Part shown: positions 5,836-13,178 of the stretch, one piece after another
Layout: the number at the start of each line of letters is the position of its first letter
Position numbering within the stretch: position 1 is the first letter of the stretch
NCBI GenBank assembly: GCA_947629995.1
Contig: CANRFX010000023.1
Coordinates: forward strand, 1-14,497
Length of the DNA stretch: 14,497 nt
From: an uncultured Clostridia bacterium
Lineage (GTDB): Bacteria > Bacillota > Clostridia > TANB77 > CAG-508
Reading direction: 5' to 3'
Position numbers and translations under genes: made by a program
Notes under the pieces: model-generated
What the model was told of the DNA's origin: nothing
What the model saw: only the letters and a program-made list of their open reading frames with translations
Database searches by the model: none

Positions 5836-8109
5836 TTAAATCATATTATTTGGATTAATATCAATTGTTATTCTCGTTGATTTTAAATTTTTGTTATATA
5901 ATTCTTTTAAAATTTGATTTAATATTTCGTTTAGTTGCTGGTTTGCATTTCCTTTTATGATTATCCTATAACGAATTCTATTTTGAATTTTATCAATTGG
6001 TGACGGCATTGGTTTGTAAATTTTAAATTCTTCATCTTTTAAGTTGTTTTTCAAATATTCATAAACCCACATGCTTGTTTGTTTTATTTCTTTTTCTGAT
6101 AAACTATTAAAATTCAATAATATTATATCGCAAAACGGTGGATATTTCAATTGTTTTCTTAATTGTATTTCTGTTTCATAAAATTTTTCATAATTTTGTT
6201 CTTTTGCACATTGAATAGTAAAATTTTCTGGATTATAACTTTGAATTATTACTTTTCCTGGTAAGTTTTCTCTACCGAGCTCTTCCGTGCTACTTGTGTC
6301 AATATTTGGAAAGTTCTTTCATTTGCTCTGTAGTCATCTATATTTAATGAACTATCTGCTGCAATTACTCCTACTAATGTAACATTTGGAAAATGATGAC
6401 CTTTTACCACCATTTGCGTTCCAATTAAAATATCTATGTTTTCATTTTTAAATTGATTTAAAATTTTTTCATGAGAATTTTTTTTTGTAACTGTATCTAC
6501 GTCCATTCTAATAGTTTTGCTATTTGGAAATTGTTTGTGGATTTCTTGTTCCAATTTTTGTGTTCCTGTACCAAAATATCTGATTTTATCACTTTGACAT
6601 TTTGGGCATATTTTCACAATTTCTTCTTCATAACCACAATAATGACATTTTAATTTATTTTCATAACTATGATATGTCATACTTATATTACAGTTTTTGC
6701 ATTTTACTGTATAGCCACAATTTCTGCACATAATAAATGTTGAATATCCTCTACGATTTAAGAATAAAATTGTCTGTCTTTTTTGTTTTAAGTTTTCTTC
6801 AATTGCTGTGTATAAATCTACACTTAACATTGAATGATTTCCATGTAGTAATTCTTCTTTTAAATCTACTATTTCTACTTTTGGTAAAAAAGACTTATTC
6901 GCTCTTTTTTTTAATATTAAACATTCTATATCAGATTTTTCATTTTTTGCATTTGTGTAAGTTGCAATATCAGGTGTTGCACTACCTAAAAGTAATGGCA
7001 AGTTACGTTGTTTTGCTATATATGTTGCCACTTCTTTTGTATCATAACGAGGATTTGCCTCAGATTTATAAGAACTATCATGTTCTTCATCAATAATTAT
7101 AATTCCTATTTTTTCTGCTGGTGCAAAAATTGCAGAACGAGCACCTATAACAATTTTAGCTTTTCCGCTTCTAATTCTTTCCCATTCATCATGTCTTTCT
7201 CCAATAGAAAGTTTACTATGTAAAACTGCGATGTCTTCTTTACCAAAACGAGCAATGAATCTATCTAACATTTGTGGTGTTAATGATATTTCAGGCACTA
7301 ATAAAATTGCTGTTTTTCCTTTTTCAAGAGATTTTTGTATAAGTTGTAAATAAATTTCTGTTTTTCCGAGACCCTGTTATACCATATAATAAAAATGTTT
7401 TATATTTATTTTCTTCTAAACATTTTTCTACTTTTTTATATGCTACATATTGTTCTTCTGTTAAGGTAAGTTTTTTAGTTTGTTCTTTTTTCTTAATTTC
7501 TTCAATATCTTTATTGTTTAATGGATTTCTTTCTATTTTTTCTTCTATAATTTCTAAATATCCATTTTTGCATAAAGTTTGTATATTACTTCTTGAACAA
7601 TCTGTGAACATTTCTACTTCTGATATAGTTGCTCCTTCATTATCTCTTATAAAATCAAGTATTTTTTTTTGCTTTTCTAATTTAATTTTTCCTGTTTCAA
7701 TTTCAAATTCAATTTCTTCTATTGTTTTTGCCAAATACAAACATTTTATTTTTTTATCTTGTATTCGATTTTCTTTTTCTTTTGCCCTAGTTCCTGGTGT
7801 TAACATTAGTTTTATACAATCTGAAACATTAGAAAAATACCTTTTTGCCATCCATTTTGCTAAATCTATTTGTTCATCTTTTAATTGTTCTTCTAATTTA
7901 ATAATATCTTTTAATTTACTTTCAAAATTTGTTTTTTCTTTTAATCTAACAACAAATCCTTCTGCTATTTTTTCTGCTTTTCCATTTCGAAATGGAATTA
8001 ACACGTTGCTTCCAAGCAAAATTAGTCCCTCAAGTTCTTTTGGGACATGATAATCAAAAGTTCTATTTAGTTTTTTTGCTGATCTATTAATGATTACTTC
8101 TGCTATCAT
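5836..8109 (-). CDS. priA: Primosomal protein N' (replication restart helicase), read through three +1 frameshifts at CGG (skipped bases 7368, 6287, 6277)
   Basis: PriA recognises stalled forks and reloads the replisome. The gene is broken into three frames, yet skipping three single bases gives exactly 757 codons (756 residues plus stop), a normal PriA size. Residues 1-105 are the 3'-OH binding domain (FDYHVPKEL, VLIPFRNGKAEKIAEGFVV), followed by a winged-helix region. The helicase core has the Walker A loop GITGS-GKTEIY (first shift, Gly248), DEEH at 340-343 and LLGSATPD near 373-380. Eight cysteines of the two zinc sites lie at about 461, 464, 470, 473, 488, 491, 501 and 504. Motif VI reads QVA-GRA-GREN (second and third shifts, Gly608 and Gly611). 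The C-terminal domain runs to the stop (LKYPPFCD). Arg115 is encoded by CGA. It follows gmk and precedes def, the usual order. Multiple lesions of this kind in an essential gene argue for recoding rather than decay. Confidence 0.92.
6274..6277 (-). other. +1 recoding site CGGT in priA (third site)
   Basis: Once the site at 6287 has been shifted, the frame reads GGA AGA GCT CGG TAG, an immediate stop. Omitting the C gives GCT GGT AGA, that is A-G-R, the second half of the helicase motif VI AGRAGR (Gly611). The preceding codon is GCT. It is only 10 bases past the second site, so the ribosome must shift twice within four codons. Confidence 0.8.
6284..6287 (-). other. +1 recoding site CGGA in priA (second site)
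   Basis: The frame reads CAA GTA GCA CGG AAG AGC. Omitting the C gives GTA GCA GGA AGA GCT, that is V-A-G-R-A, the first half of motif VI (Gly608). The preceding codon is GCA, the only one of the six sites whose preceding base is not T. Confidence 0.8.
7365..7368 (-). other. +1 recoding site CGGA in priA (first site)
   Basis: The frame reads ACA GGG TCT CGG AAA AAC AGA. Omitting the C gives GGG TCT GGA AAA ACA GAA, that is G-S-G-K-T-E, the Walker A loop (Gly248). The preceding codon is TCT. Unshifted translation would stop at 7324 with no helicase core. Confidence 0.8.
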
Positions 8110-8125
8110 TTATTTTCTCCTAATA

Positions 8126-8151
8126 AAGACACGAGATAATTCTCATGTCTT
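8126..8151 (-). promoter_or_regulatory. Intercistronic hairpin between gmk and priA
   Basis: Arms 8126-8136 and 8141-8151 pair over 11 positions (ten Watson-Crick plus one G-U in the minus-strand RNA) around a four-base loop. The hairpin begins at the gmk stop codon and ends about 10 bases before the priA ribosome site. It lacks a proper T run, so it looks more like an mRNA processing or stabilising structure than a terminator. Confidence 0.4.
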
Positions 8152-8719
8152 ACTTATTTTCTAATCTTTTTTCATTTTCTATAATAGACATAATAATTTG
8201 TACGGTTTTTTCTAAGTCGTTATTTTTTAATACATAATCGTATAAATCAATTCTAGATTCTTCATAATCAAATCGATTTAATCTTAATTTAATTTCTGCT
8301 GGACTAGGCTTGTCTATTCTATTTTTTAGTCTTTCTTCTAATTCTTTTTTTGGAACTCGTAAAAAAATTGTAACTACTTTTGTATCATTTTTTAATAATT
8401 CTTTTAAATGTTCTGTACCATTTACATCAATATCTTTTACAATAATTTTCCCACTTTTAATTTTATCATTTAATAATTTTCTAGAAGTACCATAATATTG
8501 ATTATGATGAACATCATATTCATAAAGTTCTTCATCTTTTATCATTCTTTCAAATTCTTCTCTATTTACAAAAATATAAGTTTCTCCATCTATATCTCCT
8601 GGTCTTTGATTTCTTGAAGTGATAGATGGAAGTGATTCTACATTATCCATTCTTTTTATAAGTTCTTTTTTTATTGTGTCTTTTCCTGCTCCTGCTACAC
8701 CAGATAATATAACTAACAT
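8150..8719 (-). CDS. gmk: Guanylate kinase
   Basis: A 189-residue kinase that converts GMP to GDP with ATP. The phosphate-binding loop is GVAGAGKDT at residues 7-15, differing from the common GPSGAGKGT. SRNQRPGDIDGETYIFVNRE (about 35-54) is the GMP-binding region, followed by YYGTSRK and DIDVNGTEHLKELL, which match the standard gmk order of motifs. Residues RLKNR (about 131-135) and LRLNR resemble the lid and adenine-binding segments. The sequence is somewhat divergent but the length and the rpoZ-gmk-priA neighbourhood support the call. It overlaps the end of rpoZ by 7 bases, which suggests coupled translation. No frameshift is present. Confidence 0.9.
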   Translation of the reverse strand: MLVILSGVAGAGKDTIKKELIKRMDNVESLPSITSRNQRPGDIDGETYIFVNREEFERMIKDEELYEYDVHHNQYYGTSRKLLNDKIKSGKIIVKDIDVNGTEHLKELLKNDTKVVTIFLRVPKKELEERLKNRIDKPSPAEIKLRLNRFDYEESRIDLYDYVLKNNDLEKTVQIIMSIIENEKRLENK

Positions 8720-8901
8720 ATTGTGACCTTCCCTTCTGCAATTTCATTAGCAGCAAGTGTTACTGGAGATTCTTCTTTTGCTGTTGTTTTTACGTTATCT
8801 CCTGATGCAATTTGTCTTGCTCTTTTTGCAGTTGCAATTACTAATTCATATCTGTTTTGTGCTTTTGTTAATAATTCTCCTACTGTTGGTTTTACAATCA
8901 T
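8713..8901 (-). CDS. rpoZ: DNA-directed RNA polymerase omega subunit
   Basis: A 62-residue omega subunit, which wraps the C-terminal tail of beta-prime and helps RNA polymerase assemble. The core shows PTVGELLTKAQNRYELVIAT (residues 5-24), AKRARQI at 25-31 and the PVTLAANEIAEGKV segment at 46-59, all typical for Firmicute RpoZ. The length is on the short side of the family. The ATG at 8901 follows an AGGAGGATAAAAAA ribosome site. It sits between remA and gmk, overlapping gmk by 7 bases; this remA-gmk-rpoZ cluster is usual in Firmicutes, although gmk often precedes rpoZ. Confidence 0.92.
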   Translation of the reverse strand: MIVKPTVGELLTKAQNRYELVIATAKRARQIASGDNVKTTAKEESPVTLAANEIAEGKVTIC

Positions 8902-8917
8902 TTTTTTATCCTCCTAT

Positions 8918-9181
8918 TTATAGTTTATTTATATCATCTTGAGAAATTGTTTTATCAATTCTTCCTCCTACTGTTTCTGGTTGAACTGCAGACAATATTA
9001 TATGACCTGAATCCATAATTAATACTGCTCTAGTTCTTCTACCATAAGTAGCATCTACTGCTGTTTTATTATCTTTTGCCTCTTGCACCATTCTTTTTAT
9101 TGGTGCTGATTCTGGGCTTACAATAGCAACAATTCTTTCTGCTGATACAATATTTCCAAAACCAATATTTACTAATTGCAT
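8918..9181 (-). CDS. remA: Extracellular matrix regulator RemA (DUF370)
   Basis: An 87-residue DNA-binding protein of the RemA family, known in B. subtilis to activate biofilm-matrix operons and osmoprotection genes by forming a ring on DNA. The hallmark segments are present: LVNIGFGNIVSAERIVAIVS (3-22), PESAPIKRMVQEA (23-35), ATYGRRTRAVLIMDSGH (44-60) and ILSAVQPETV (61-70). The open frame begins at 9190, but that ATG directly abuts GGAG; the ATG at 9181 has correct spacing and matches the family start, so I use it. The gene follows yicC by 18 bases and precedes rpoZ by 16. Whether it regulates a matrix in this organism cannot be told from the window. Confidence 0.94.
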   Translation of the reverse strand: MQLVNIGFGNIVSAERIVAIVSPESAPIKRMVQEAKDNKTAVDATYGRRTRAVLIMDSGHIILSAVQPETVGGRIDKTISQDDINKL

Positions 9182-9199
9182 TAATCCCATCTCCTTTTC

Positions 9200-10075
9200 T
9201 TATTCAATATTTTGTATTTGCTCTCTTATGTTTTCAATTTCTGTTTTTATATTAATAACTTCATTTGTTATTTCTAATGAATTTGCTTTTGAGCCAATTG
9301 TATTGGTTTCTCTATTCATTTCTTGAATAATAAAATCTAATTTTTTTCCAACTGGTTCTTTTGAATCTAAAAGTTTTTCAAGCTGTGCTATATGACTTTT
9401 TAGTCTTGTTACTTCTTCTTCAATTGAACATTTATCTGCATAAATTACAACTTCTTGAGCTAATCTTGATTGATCTATTTCTTGATTTTTTAGTATTTCT
9501 TTTATTCTTCCTTCTAATTTTACTACATATTCCTCAATAAGTCCAGTAGAAAATGCAGATATTTTTTCTGTTTTCCCTTTTATTAACTCAATTCTTTTTA
9601 ATAAATCTTCTGCTATTTTTCTTCCTTCTTGCTCTCTCATTTGTGATAAGTTATCTATTGCTTTATTTACTACTTCTAAAAGTTCATCTTTTATTGTCTC
9701 GTCTTCTTCTTTATTTTTGATATTTAATACATCTGGAAATTTTGATATTTCAGTAACTTCGATATTTGACAATATTCCTTCTTGCTCTGCTAGTTTTTTT
9801 AATTCATCAATATAAATTTTTGCAATTCCAGTATTTATTTTTATTTCTTTATCTTCACTATCTCCATTATAAAATGTAATAAAAACATCTATTTTTCCTC
9901 TTTTTATTTTTGAAGATATTTCTTTTTTTACTTCTTCTTCTAAATAGCTTAAAACTCTTGGCATTTTTATGGAAATATCAGAGTATCTATGATTTACACT
10001 TTTAATTTCTACTTGATATTCTTTTAGTGCAAAAATTTCACTCGCCTTTCCATATCCTGTCATACTTTTAATCAT
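9200..10075 (-). CDS. YicC/YloC-family endoribonuclease
   Basis: A 291-residue protein of the YicC/YloC family, reported as endoribonucleases that act on small RNA targets. It starts with the family signature IKSMTGYGKA (2-11) and SVNHRYSDISIKMPR (about 26-40). The centre is a long predominantly helical region. The conserved C-terminal domain (DUF1732) spans about 205-291 with LDFIIQEMNRETNTIGSKAN and the closing VINIKTEIENIREQIQNIE. Length is typical (about 290). It sits directly upstream of remA, the standard neighbourhood in Firmicutes, and 14 bases downstream of the lysine-rich membrane protein. Confidence 0.93.
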   Translation of the reverse strand: MIKSMTGYGKASEIFALKEYQVEIKSVNHRYSDISIKMPRVLSYLEEEVKKEISSKIKRGKIDVFITFYNGDSEDKEIKINTGIAKIYIDELKKLAEQEGILSNIEVTEISKFPDVLNIKNKEEDETIKDELLEVVNKAIDNLSQMREQEGRKIAEDLLKRIELIKGKTEKISAFSTGLIEEYVVKLEGRIKEILKNQEIDQSRLAQEVVIYADKCSIEEEVTRLKSHIAQLEKLLDSKEPVGKKLDFIIQEMNRETNTIGSKANSLEITNEVINIKTEIENIREQIQNIE

Positions 10076-10089
10076 TTTTAATACCTCTT

Positions 10090-11010
10090 TTATTCTTTAT
10101 TTTTATTTGTATTTTTCCTTTTTGTTCCTTTTTTAGGAAGTTCATCTACTTTTTTTCTATTCGTTGATTTTGATTTAGTAGTTTTTGATGATGTTGTTGT
10201 TTTTGATACTTTTGATGTAGAAGGATGTTTTGCAGTTTTTGATGTTGTTTTTTTCTTTTTTACAACTTTTTCTGGTTTTTCTATTTCATCTACTTTTTCA
10301 ACTCTTTGTTTTTTCTTTACTGGTCTTTTTTCTTCTTTTTTAGTTTTGCTTATTTTTTCTCCTGATTGACTTGTTGTTTTCTTTTTTTTCTTTTTTCTAA
10401 CTTCTGTATTATTTTTTTCTTCTCTGTGCTTTTTTTGTTTTAATCTTCCTTCTCTTTCCTCTGGAGTTCTTTTTCTTGCTTCTTTTTTTAATGGTTCATC
10501 TTTTTTTACTATATCTGAAATGTCACTTAAACCTTTTAAATATTCTCTTCTTCCTTTTGTATATAAAATAATTGCTTTTAAAACAAAATAAATTGAGAAA
10601 ATGTAAGATGATGTTAATAAATAAAGTCTAAAATCATATTTAAATAGTGTTATAATATGCATAATTGATAAACTATGCAAAGATATTACAAAAAATTCTA
10701 TTCCACCCAATGCATCAATTCCACTATCTTCTTTATAAGCTTTCTCTAAAAAGTAAATTCCTATTACTAAAAAAACTCCAGAAAAAACTTTAATATCATT
10801 TAATAATCTTTCCTGCCTCATAGCTGTATATGCTAAATTTAATATAATAAAATAAAGTGTAAGGCAAACTGCTTTTAATAAACTTCTAAACATTTTTTTT
10901 AGTATTTGTTGTGATATTTCTTTAGGGATTTTCTTATTTTTTTTATCTGATTTGGTTAATTTATTGTTATTGCTTTTTTCTGTTTTTTCTACTATTGTAT
11001 CATTTACCAT
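10090..11010 (-). CDS. Four-helix membrane protein with long lysine-rich tail, function unknown
   Basis: I do not recognise this 306-residue protein. Residues 1-40 are polar and lysine-rich. Four hydrophobic segments follow at about 44-63, 72-90, 102-123 and 128-151. From about 155 to 306 the protein is a low-complexity tail of lysine, glutamate, arginine, serine and threonine (for example KKKKKKTTSQ and SKTTTSSKTT), strongly basic overall. Such a tail could bind nucleic acid or the ribosome at the membrane, but this is conjecture. It overlaps the end of rsmE by 7 bases and precedes yicC by 14, so it is co-transcribed with translation and RNA-processing genes. Its base composition is the same as its neighbours. 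The coding frame is well supported by start, ribosome site and overlap. Confidence 0.75.
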   Translation of the reverse strand: MVNDTIVEKTEKSNNNKLTKSDKKNKKIPKEISQQILKKMFRSLLKAVCLTLYFIILNLAYTAMRQERLLNDIKVFSGVFLVIGIYFLEKAYKEDSGIDALGGIEFFVISLHSLSIMHIITLFKYDFRLYLLTSSYIFSIYFVLKAIILYTKGRREYLKGLSDISDIVKKDEPLKKEARKRTPEEREGRLKQKKHREEKNNTEVRKKKKKKTTSQSGEKISKTKKEEKRPVKKKQRVEKVDEIEKPEKVVKKKKTTSKTAKHPSTSKVSKTTTSSKTTKSKSTNRKKVDELPKKGTKRKNTNKNKE

Positions 11011-11774
11011 TTTAGTTTTTTCTCCTCATTTTCAAATTCATACATAATAATACTTAAAATATTTAATGCCACTGTCTCTGTTCTTAATATTCTATTTCCT
11101 AAAGTTACTATTTTTGCGCCCTTTTCTTTTAGTAATTCTATTTCTGATAAATCAATTCCTCCTTCTGGGCCAATCAAAACAGCAATATTTAGATTTTCTT
11201 TTTTATTCTTTTTTAAGTTTTCTAATTCTGCTTTTAATGTATTTTCTTTTTCTTCTTCATATGCAATTATTACTATATCATAATAAGTTATATTTTGACA
11301 AATATCTTGAATAGAAAAAGGATTATTTATTTTTGGAATTATCTTTCGCCCACTTTGTTTTGATGCAACTTCTGATATTTTTTGCCATCTTTCTATTTTC
11401 TTTGCTTTATCTTTTTGGCTTAATTTTACAACACATCTTTTCATTTCAACAGGCGTTATATCGTAAACTCCTAGTTCAACTGATTTTTGAATAATCCATT
11501 CCATTTTATCTGCTTTTGGTAATCCTTGAAATATTGTTACTTTAGTATTTGGTTCTGTATTATTTTTTATTTTTTCTATTATTTTTAATTTTATATTTTT
11601 ATTTTCTAATTTTGTTATCTCACATAAATAATCTTCTAAAGTATCTGTATTACATATATTTAAAGTATCGCCTACTTTTTTTCTTAATACATTTTTTATA
11701 TGGTTTATATCATTGCCTGAAATTTTGATTTTATCCTCATTGATTTCTTGATTAGTTATAAAAAATTTTGGCAT
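11004..11774 (-). CDS. rsmE: 16S rRNA (uracil-1498-N3)-methyltransferase
   Basis: A 256-residue SPOUT-fold methyltransferase that modifies U1498 of 16S rRNA in the decoding region, using S-adenosylmethionine. The N-terminal PUA-like domain (1-70) has the NHIKNVLRKKVGD segment. The knotted catalytic domain shows KADKMEWIIQKSVELGV (87-103), the SKQSGRKIIPKI stretch (138-149), LIGPEGG (200-206) and LGNRILRTETVA (225-236), the cofactor-binding knot. Length is typical. It is the first gene behind a strong promoter and overlaps the next gene by 7 bases. The start ATG at 11774 has AAAAGGAGAAAAA in front. It sits in an operon of translation and replication functions. Confidence 0.95.
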   Translation of the reverse strand: MPKFFITNQEINEDKIKISGNDINHIKNVLRKKVGDTLNICNTDTLEDYLCEITKLENKNIKLKIIEKIKNNTEPNTKVTIFQGLPKADKMEWIIQKSVELGVYDITPVEMKRCVVKLSQKDKAKKIERWQKISEVASKQSGRKIIPKINNPFSIQDICQNITYYDIVIIAYEEEKENTLKAELENLKKNKKENLNIAVLIGPEGGIDLSEIELLKEKGAKIVTLGNRILRTETVALNILSIIMYEFENEEKKLKW

Positions 11775-11811
11775 TTTTTCTCCTTTTTATCATTTTTTAT
11801 CATTGATTAAT

Positions 11812-11840
11812 ATTATATGCCATTTTTCTTTATTTTTCAA
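11812..11840 (-). promoter_or_regulatory. Predicted promoter of the rsmE-to-fmt operon
   Basis: TTGAAA (11840-11835), a 17-base spacer and a consensus TATAAT (11817-11812) give a near-ideal sigma-A promoter. Transcription would begin near 11805, leaving a leader of about 31 bases to rsmE. No other strong promoter is evident until the asp23 promoter, so nine genes probably share this one. Confidence 0.7.
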
Positions 11841-11844
11841 GTAT

Positions 11845-11892
11845 TTAAAAAAATAAATTGTCGCCGAAATAAAGCTTTTCTAAGTAAGGCAT
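11845..11892 (-). CDS. Candidate 15-codon small ORF (leader-like)
   Basis: Behind a strong AAGGAGGG ribosome site and 9-base spacing, an ATG opens a 15-residue frame (MPYLEKLYFGDNLFF) ending at TAA just upstream of the rsmE promoter. The ribosome site lies in a hairpin (11901-11935) whose arms are CCCT/AGGG and TTGTTA/TAACAA, so translation could be regulated. The peptide has no family I recognise. It may instead be a relic of a longer gene or a mobile-element end. I treat it as a candidate only. Confidence 0.3.
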   Translation of the reverse strand: MPYLEKLYFGDNLFF

Positions 11893-11900
11893 AAAATAAA

Positions 11901-11935
11901 CCCTCCTTGTTAAATTTTTTGTCTAACAATTAGGG
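11901..11935 (-). promoter_or_regulatory. Hairpin enclosing the ribosome site of the small ORF
   Basis: CCCT (11901-11904) and TTGTTA (11907-11912) pair with AGGG (11932-11935) and TAACAA (11924-11929) around an 11-base T-rich loop. In the minus-strand RNA the GGAGGG ribosome site forms one arm. It could block translation of the small ORF, or be the terminator region after rubrerythrin; it has no T run directly after the stem. Confidence 0.4.
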
Positions 11936-11964
11936 TTCACTTCAAATTATAAAGCTTTTTTATA

Positions 11965-12504
11965 TTAATAGTTTTCTGCTTTTATTTCAAAATATGCTCT
12001 TGGATGATTACATACTGGGCAAATTTCTGGTGCTTCTTTTCCAATAACAATATGTCCGCAATTTCTACATTTCCAGATTTTGTCTCCATCACGACTAAAT
12101 ACTAGTCCATTTTCTACATTTTCTAATAGCTTTTTATATCTTTCTTCATGCTCTTTTTCTATTTTTCCTACTTCTTCAAATAAAAATGCTATGTGATCAA
12201 ATCCTTCTTCTTTTGCTTCTTTTGCCATTCTATCATACATATCAGTCCATTCGTAATTTTCTCCTTCTGCTGCTGCTTTTAAATTTTCAGCTGTACTTAA
12301 AATGTCTCCTCCTTGTAATAGTTTGAACCAAATTTTTGCATGTTCTTTTTCATTATCTGCTGTTTCTTGGAATATTGCTGCTATTTGCTCATACCCTTCT
12401 TTTTTTGCTTTACTTGCAAAATAAGTATATTTATTTCTTGCTTGTGATTCTCCTGCAAATGCCTCCATTAAATTTTTTTCTGTTTTACTTCCTTTTAATT
12501 CCAT
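11965..12504 (-). CDS. Rubrerythrin
   Basis: A 179-residue non-haem iron protein that reduces hydrogen peroxide, protecting anaerobes from oxygen. The N-terminal ferritin-like domain has the di-iron pattern: Glu19 in AFAGESQARNKY, EKEH at 52-55, and a second EKEH at 116-119 with Glu110/111 before it. The C-terminal rubredoxin-like domain binds one iron through Cys146, Cys149, Cys162 and Cys165 (WKCRNCGH and ICPVCNHP). An upstream ATG at 12537 is in frame, but I use 12504 because AAAGGAGG is correctly spaced there and the family begins with this segment. A CGG at 12056-12058 is out of frame (TGC GGA). The gene stands alone between a membrane protein and the rsmE operon; no clear promoter hexamers are visible upstream. 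Confidence 0.95.
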   Translation of the reverse strand: MELKGSKTEKNLMEAFAGESQARNKYTYFASKAKKEGYEQIAAIFQETADNEKEHAKIWFKLLQGGDILSTAENLKAAAEGENYEWTDMYDRMAKEAKEEGFDHIAFLFEEVGKIEKEHEERYKKLLENVENGLVFSRDGDKIWKCRNCGHIVIGKEAPEICPVCNHPRAYFEIKAENY

Positions 12505-12599
12505 TATAAATTCCTCCTTTAAATTTATTTTAATCATTCTGATTTTAAAACACCTTATTACATAAGTTATTTTTTTATTATCTTTCCCTTCTATTATTT

Positions 12600-13073
12600 T
12601 TATTCTACTACTTTTCTAGCATACCTAATATAATAGAACATTATTATTAGACCTAATACACTAGAGAAAAGTGAACTGATATTTGTTTGATCTTTTGTCA
12701 AAGAGATAATCATAGGTATTAAACCTATAATAGCTAGTGCAAAAACTATTGTTGCTAATATTATATTAGCTTTTCCTTTACTTGTTCCTTTTGCTTGGCG
12801 TAAACCTGCAATTCCAAGATATACGTCAAATAATACTCCAATTACTGTCCCTCCTATTGTTCCATAAACTGCAATATCTACTACTTTTTCTTCCATTCCA
12901 CCTAGTTCTTCAGATGCTCCTTCAGTTTGACTTATAGATTCTTCCGTTAATTTTTTTGCATTTTCTCTTAATTCTCCAGTTGCAAATTCTATTCCTATAA
13001 GAACTATATTAATGATCGCTAAAATAATGATTATGTAACTAGTTATTTTTAGATTTTTCTTGTGCTCCTCCAT
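12600..13073 (-). CDS. Four-helix membrane protein, function unknown
   Basis: A 157-residue membrane protein I cannot name. Hydrophobic segments lie at about residues 12-30, 66-91, 103-124 and 132-149, with a charged acidic loop (about 33-64) between the first and second, and a short basic tail. The segment VYLGIAGLRQAKGTSKGKAN (84-103) resembles small DUF-type Firmicute membrane proteins, but that is only an impression. It starts with an ATG at 13073 preceded by AAAGGAGAAAAAG and has its own predicted promoter. A CGG at 12944-12946 is out of frame (ACG GAA). It could be a single-gene transcript, possibly continuing into rubrerythrin. Confidence 0.7.
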   Translation of the reverse strand: MEEHKKNLKITSYIIIILAIINIVLIGIEFATGELRENAKKLTEESISQTEGASEELGGMEEKVVDIAVYGTIGGTVIGVLFDVYLGIAGLRQAKGTSKGKANIILATIVFALAIIGLIPMIISLTKDQTNISSLFSSVLGLIIMFYYIRYARKVVE

Positions 13074-13130
13074 TTTTCTTTTTCTCCTTTCTTTTTTTAT
13101 TTTATTTTTAAATGTTAATAACTTTATAAT

Positions 13131-13159
13131 ATATTAAATGCATTTTTTTGTTTTGTCAA
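13131..13159 (-). promoter_or_regulatory. Predicted promoter of the 157-residue membrane protein gene
   Basis: A perfect -35 TTGACA (13159-13154), 17-base spacer, and -10 TAATAT (13136-13131). Transcription would start near 13124, giving a leader of about 50 bases. It lies between the GNAT stop codon and the membrane protein gene. Confidence 0.6.
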
Positions 13160-13178
13160 ATATAATTTATCAAAAAGC

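Noticed and set aside
7514..8050. A 178-codon open frame on the plus strand
   Set aside because: It is antisense to the N-terminal part of priA, rich in serine and phenylalanine as expected from an A-rich complement, and has no family resemblance.
5836..8109. priA, fmt and xseA as decaying pseudogenes
   Set aside because: Outside the six single-base sites the frames are complete, conserved to the expected length, and sit in intact operons. No other stops or deletions are seen.
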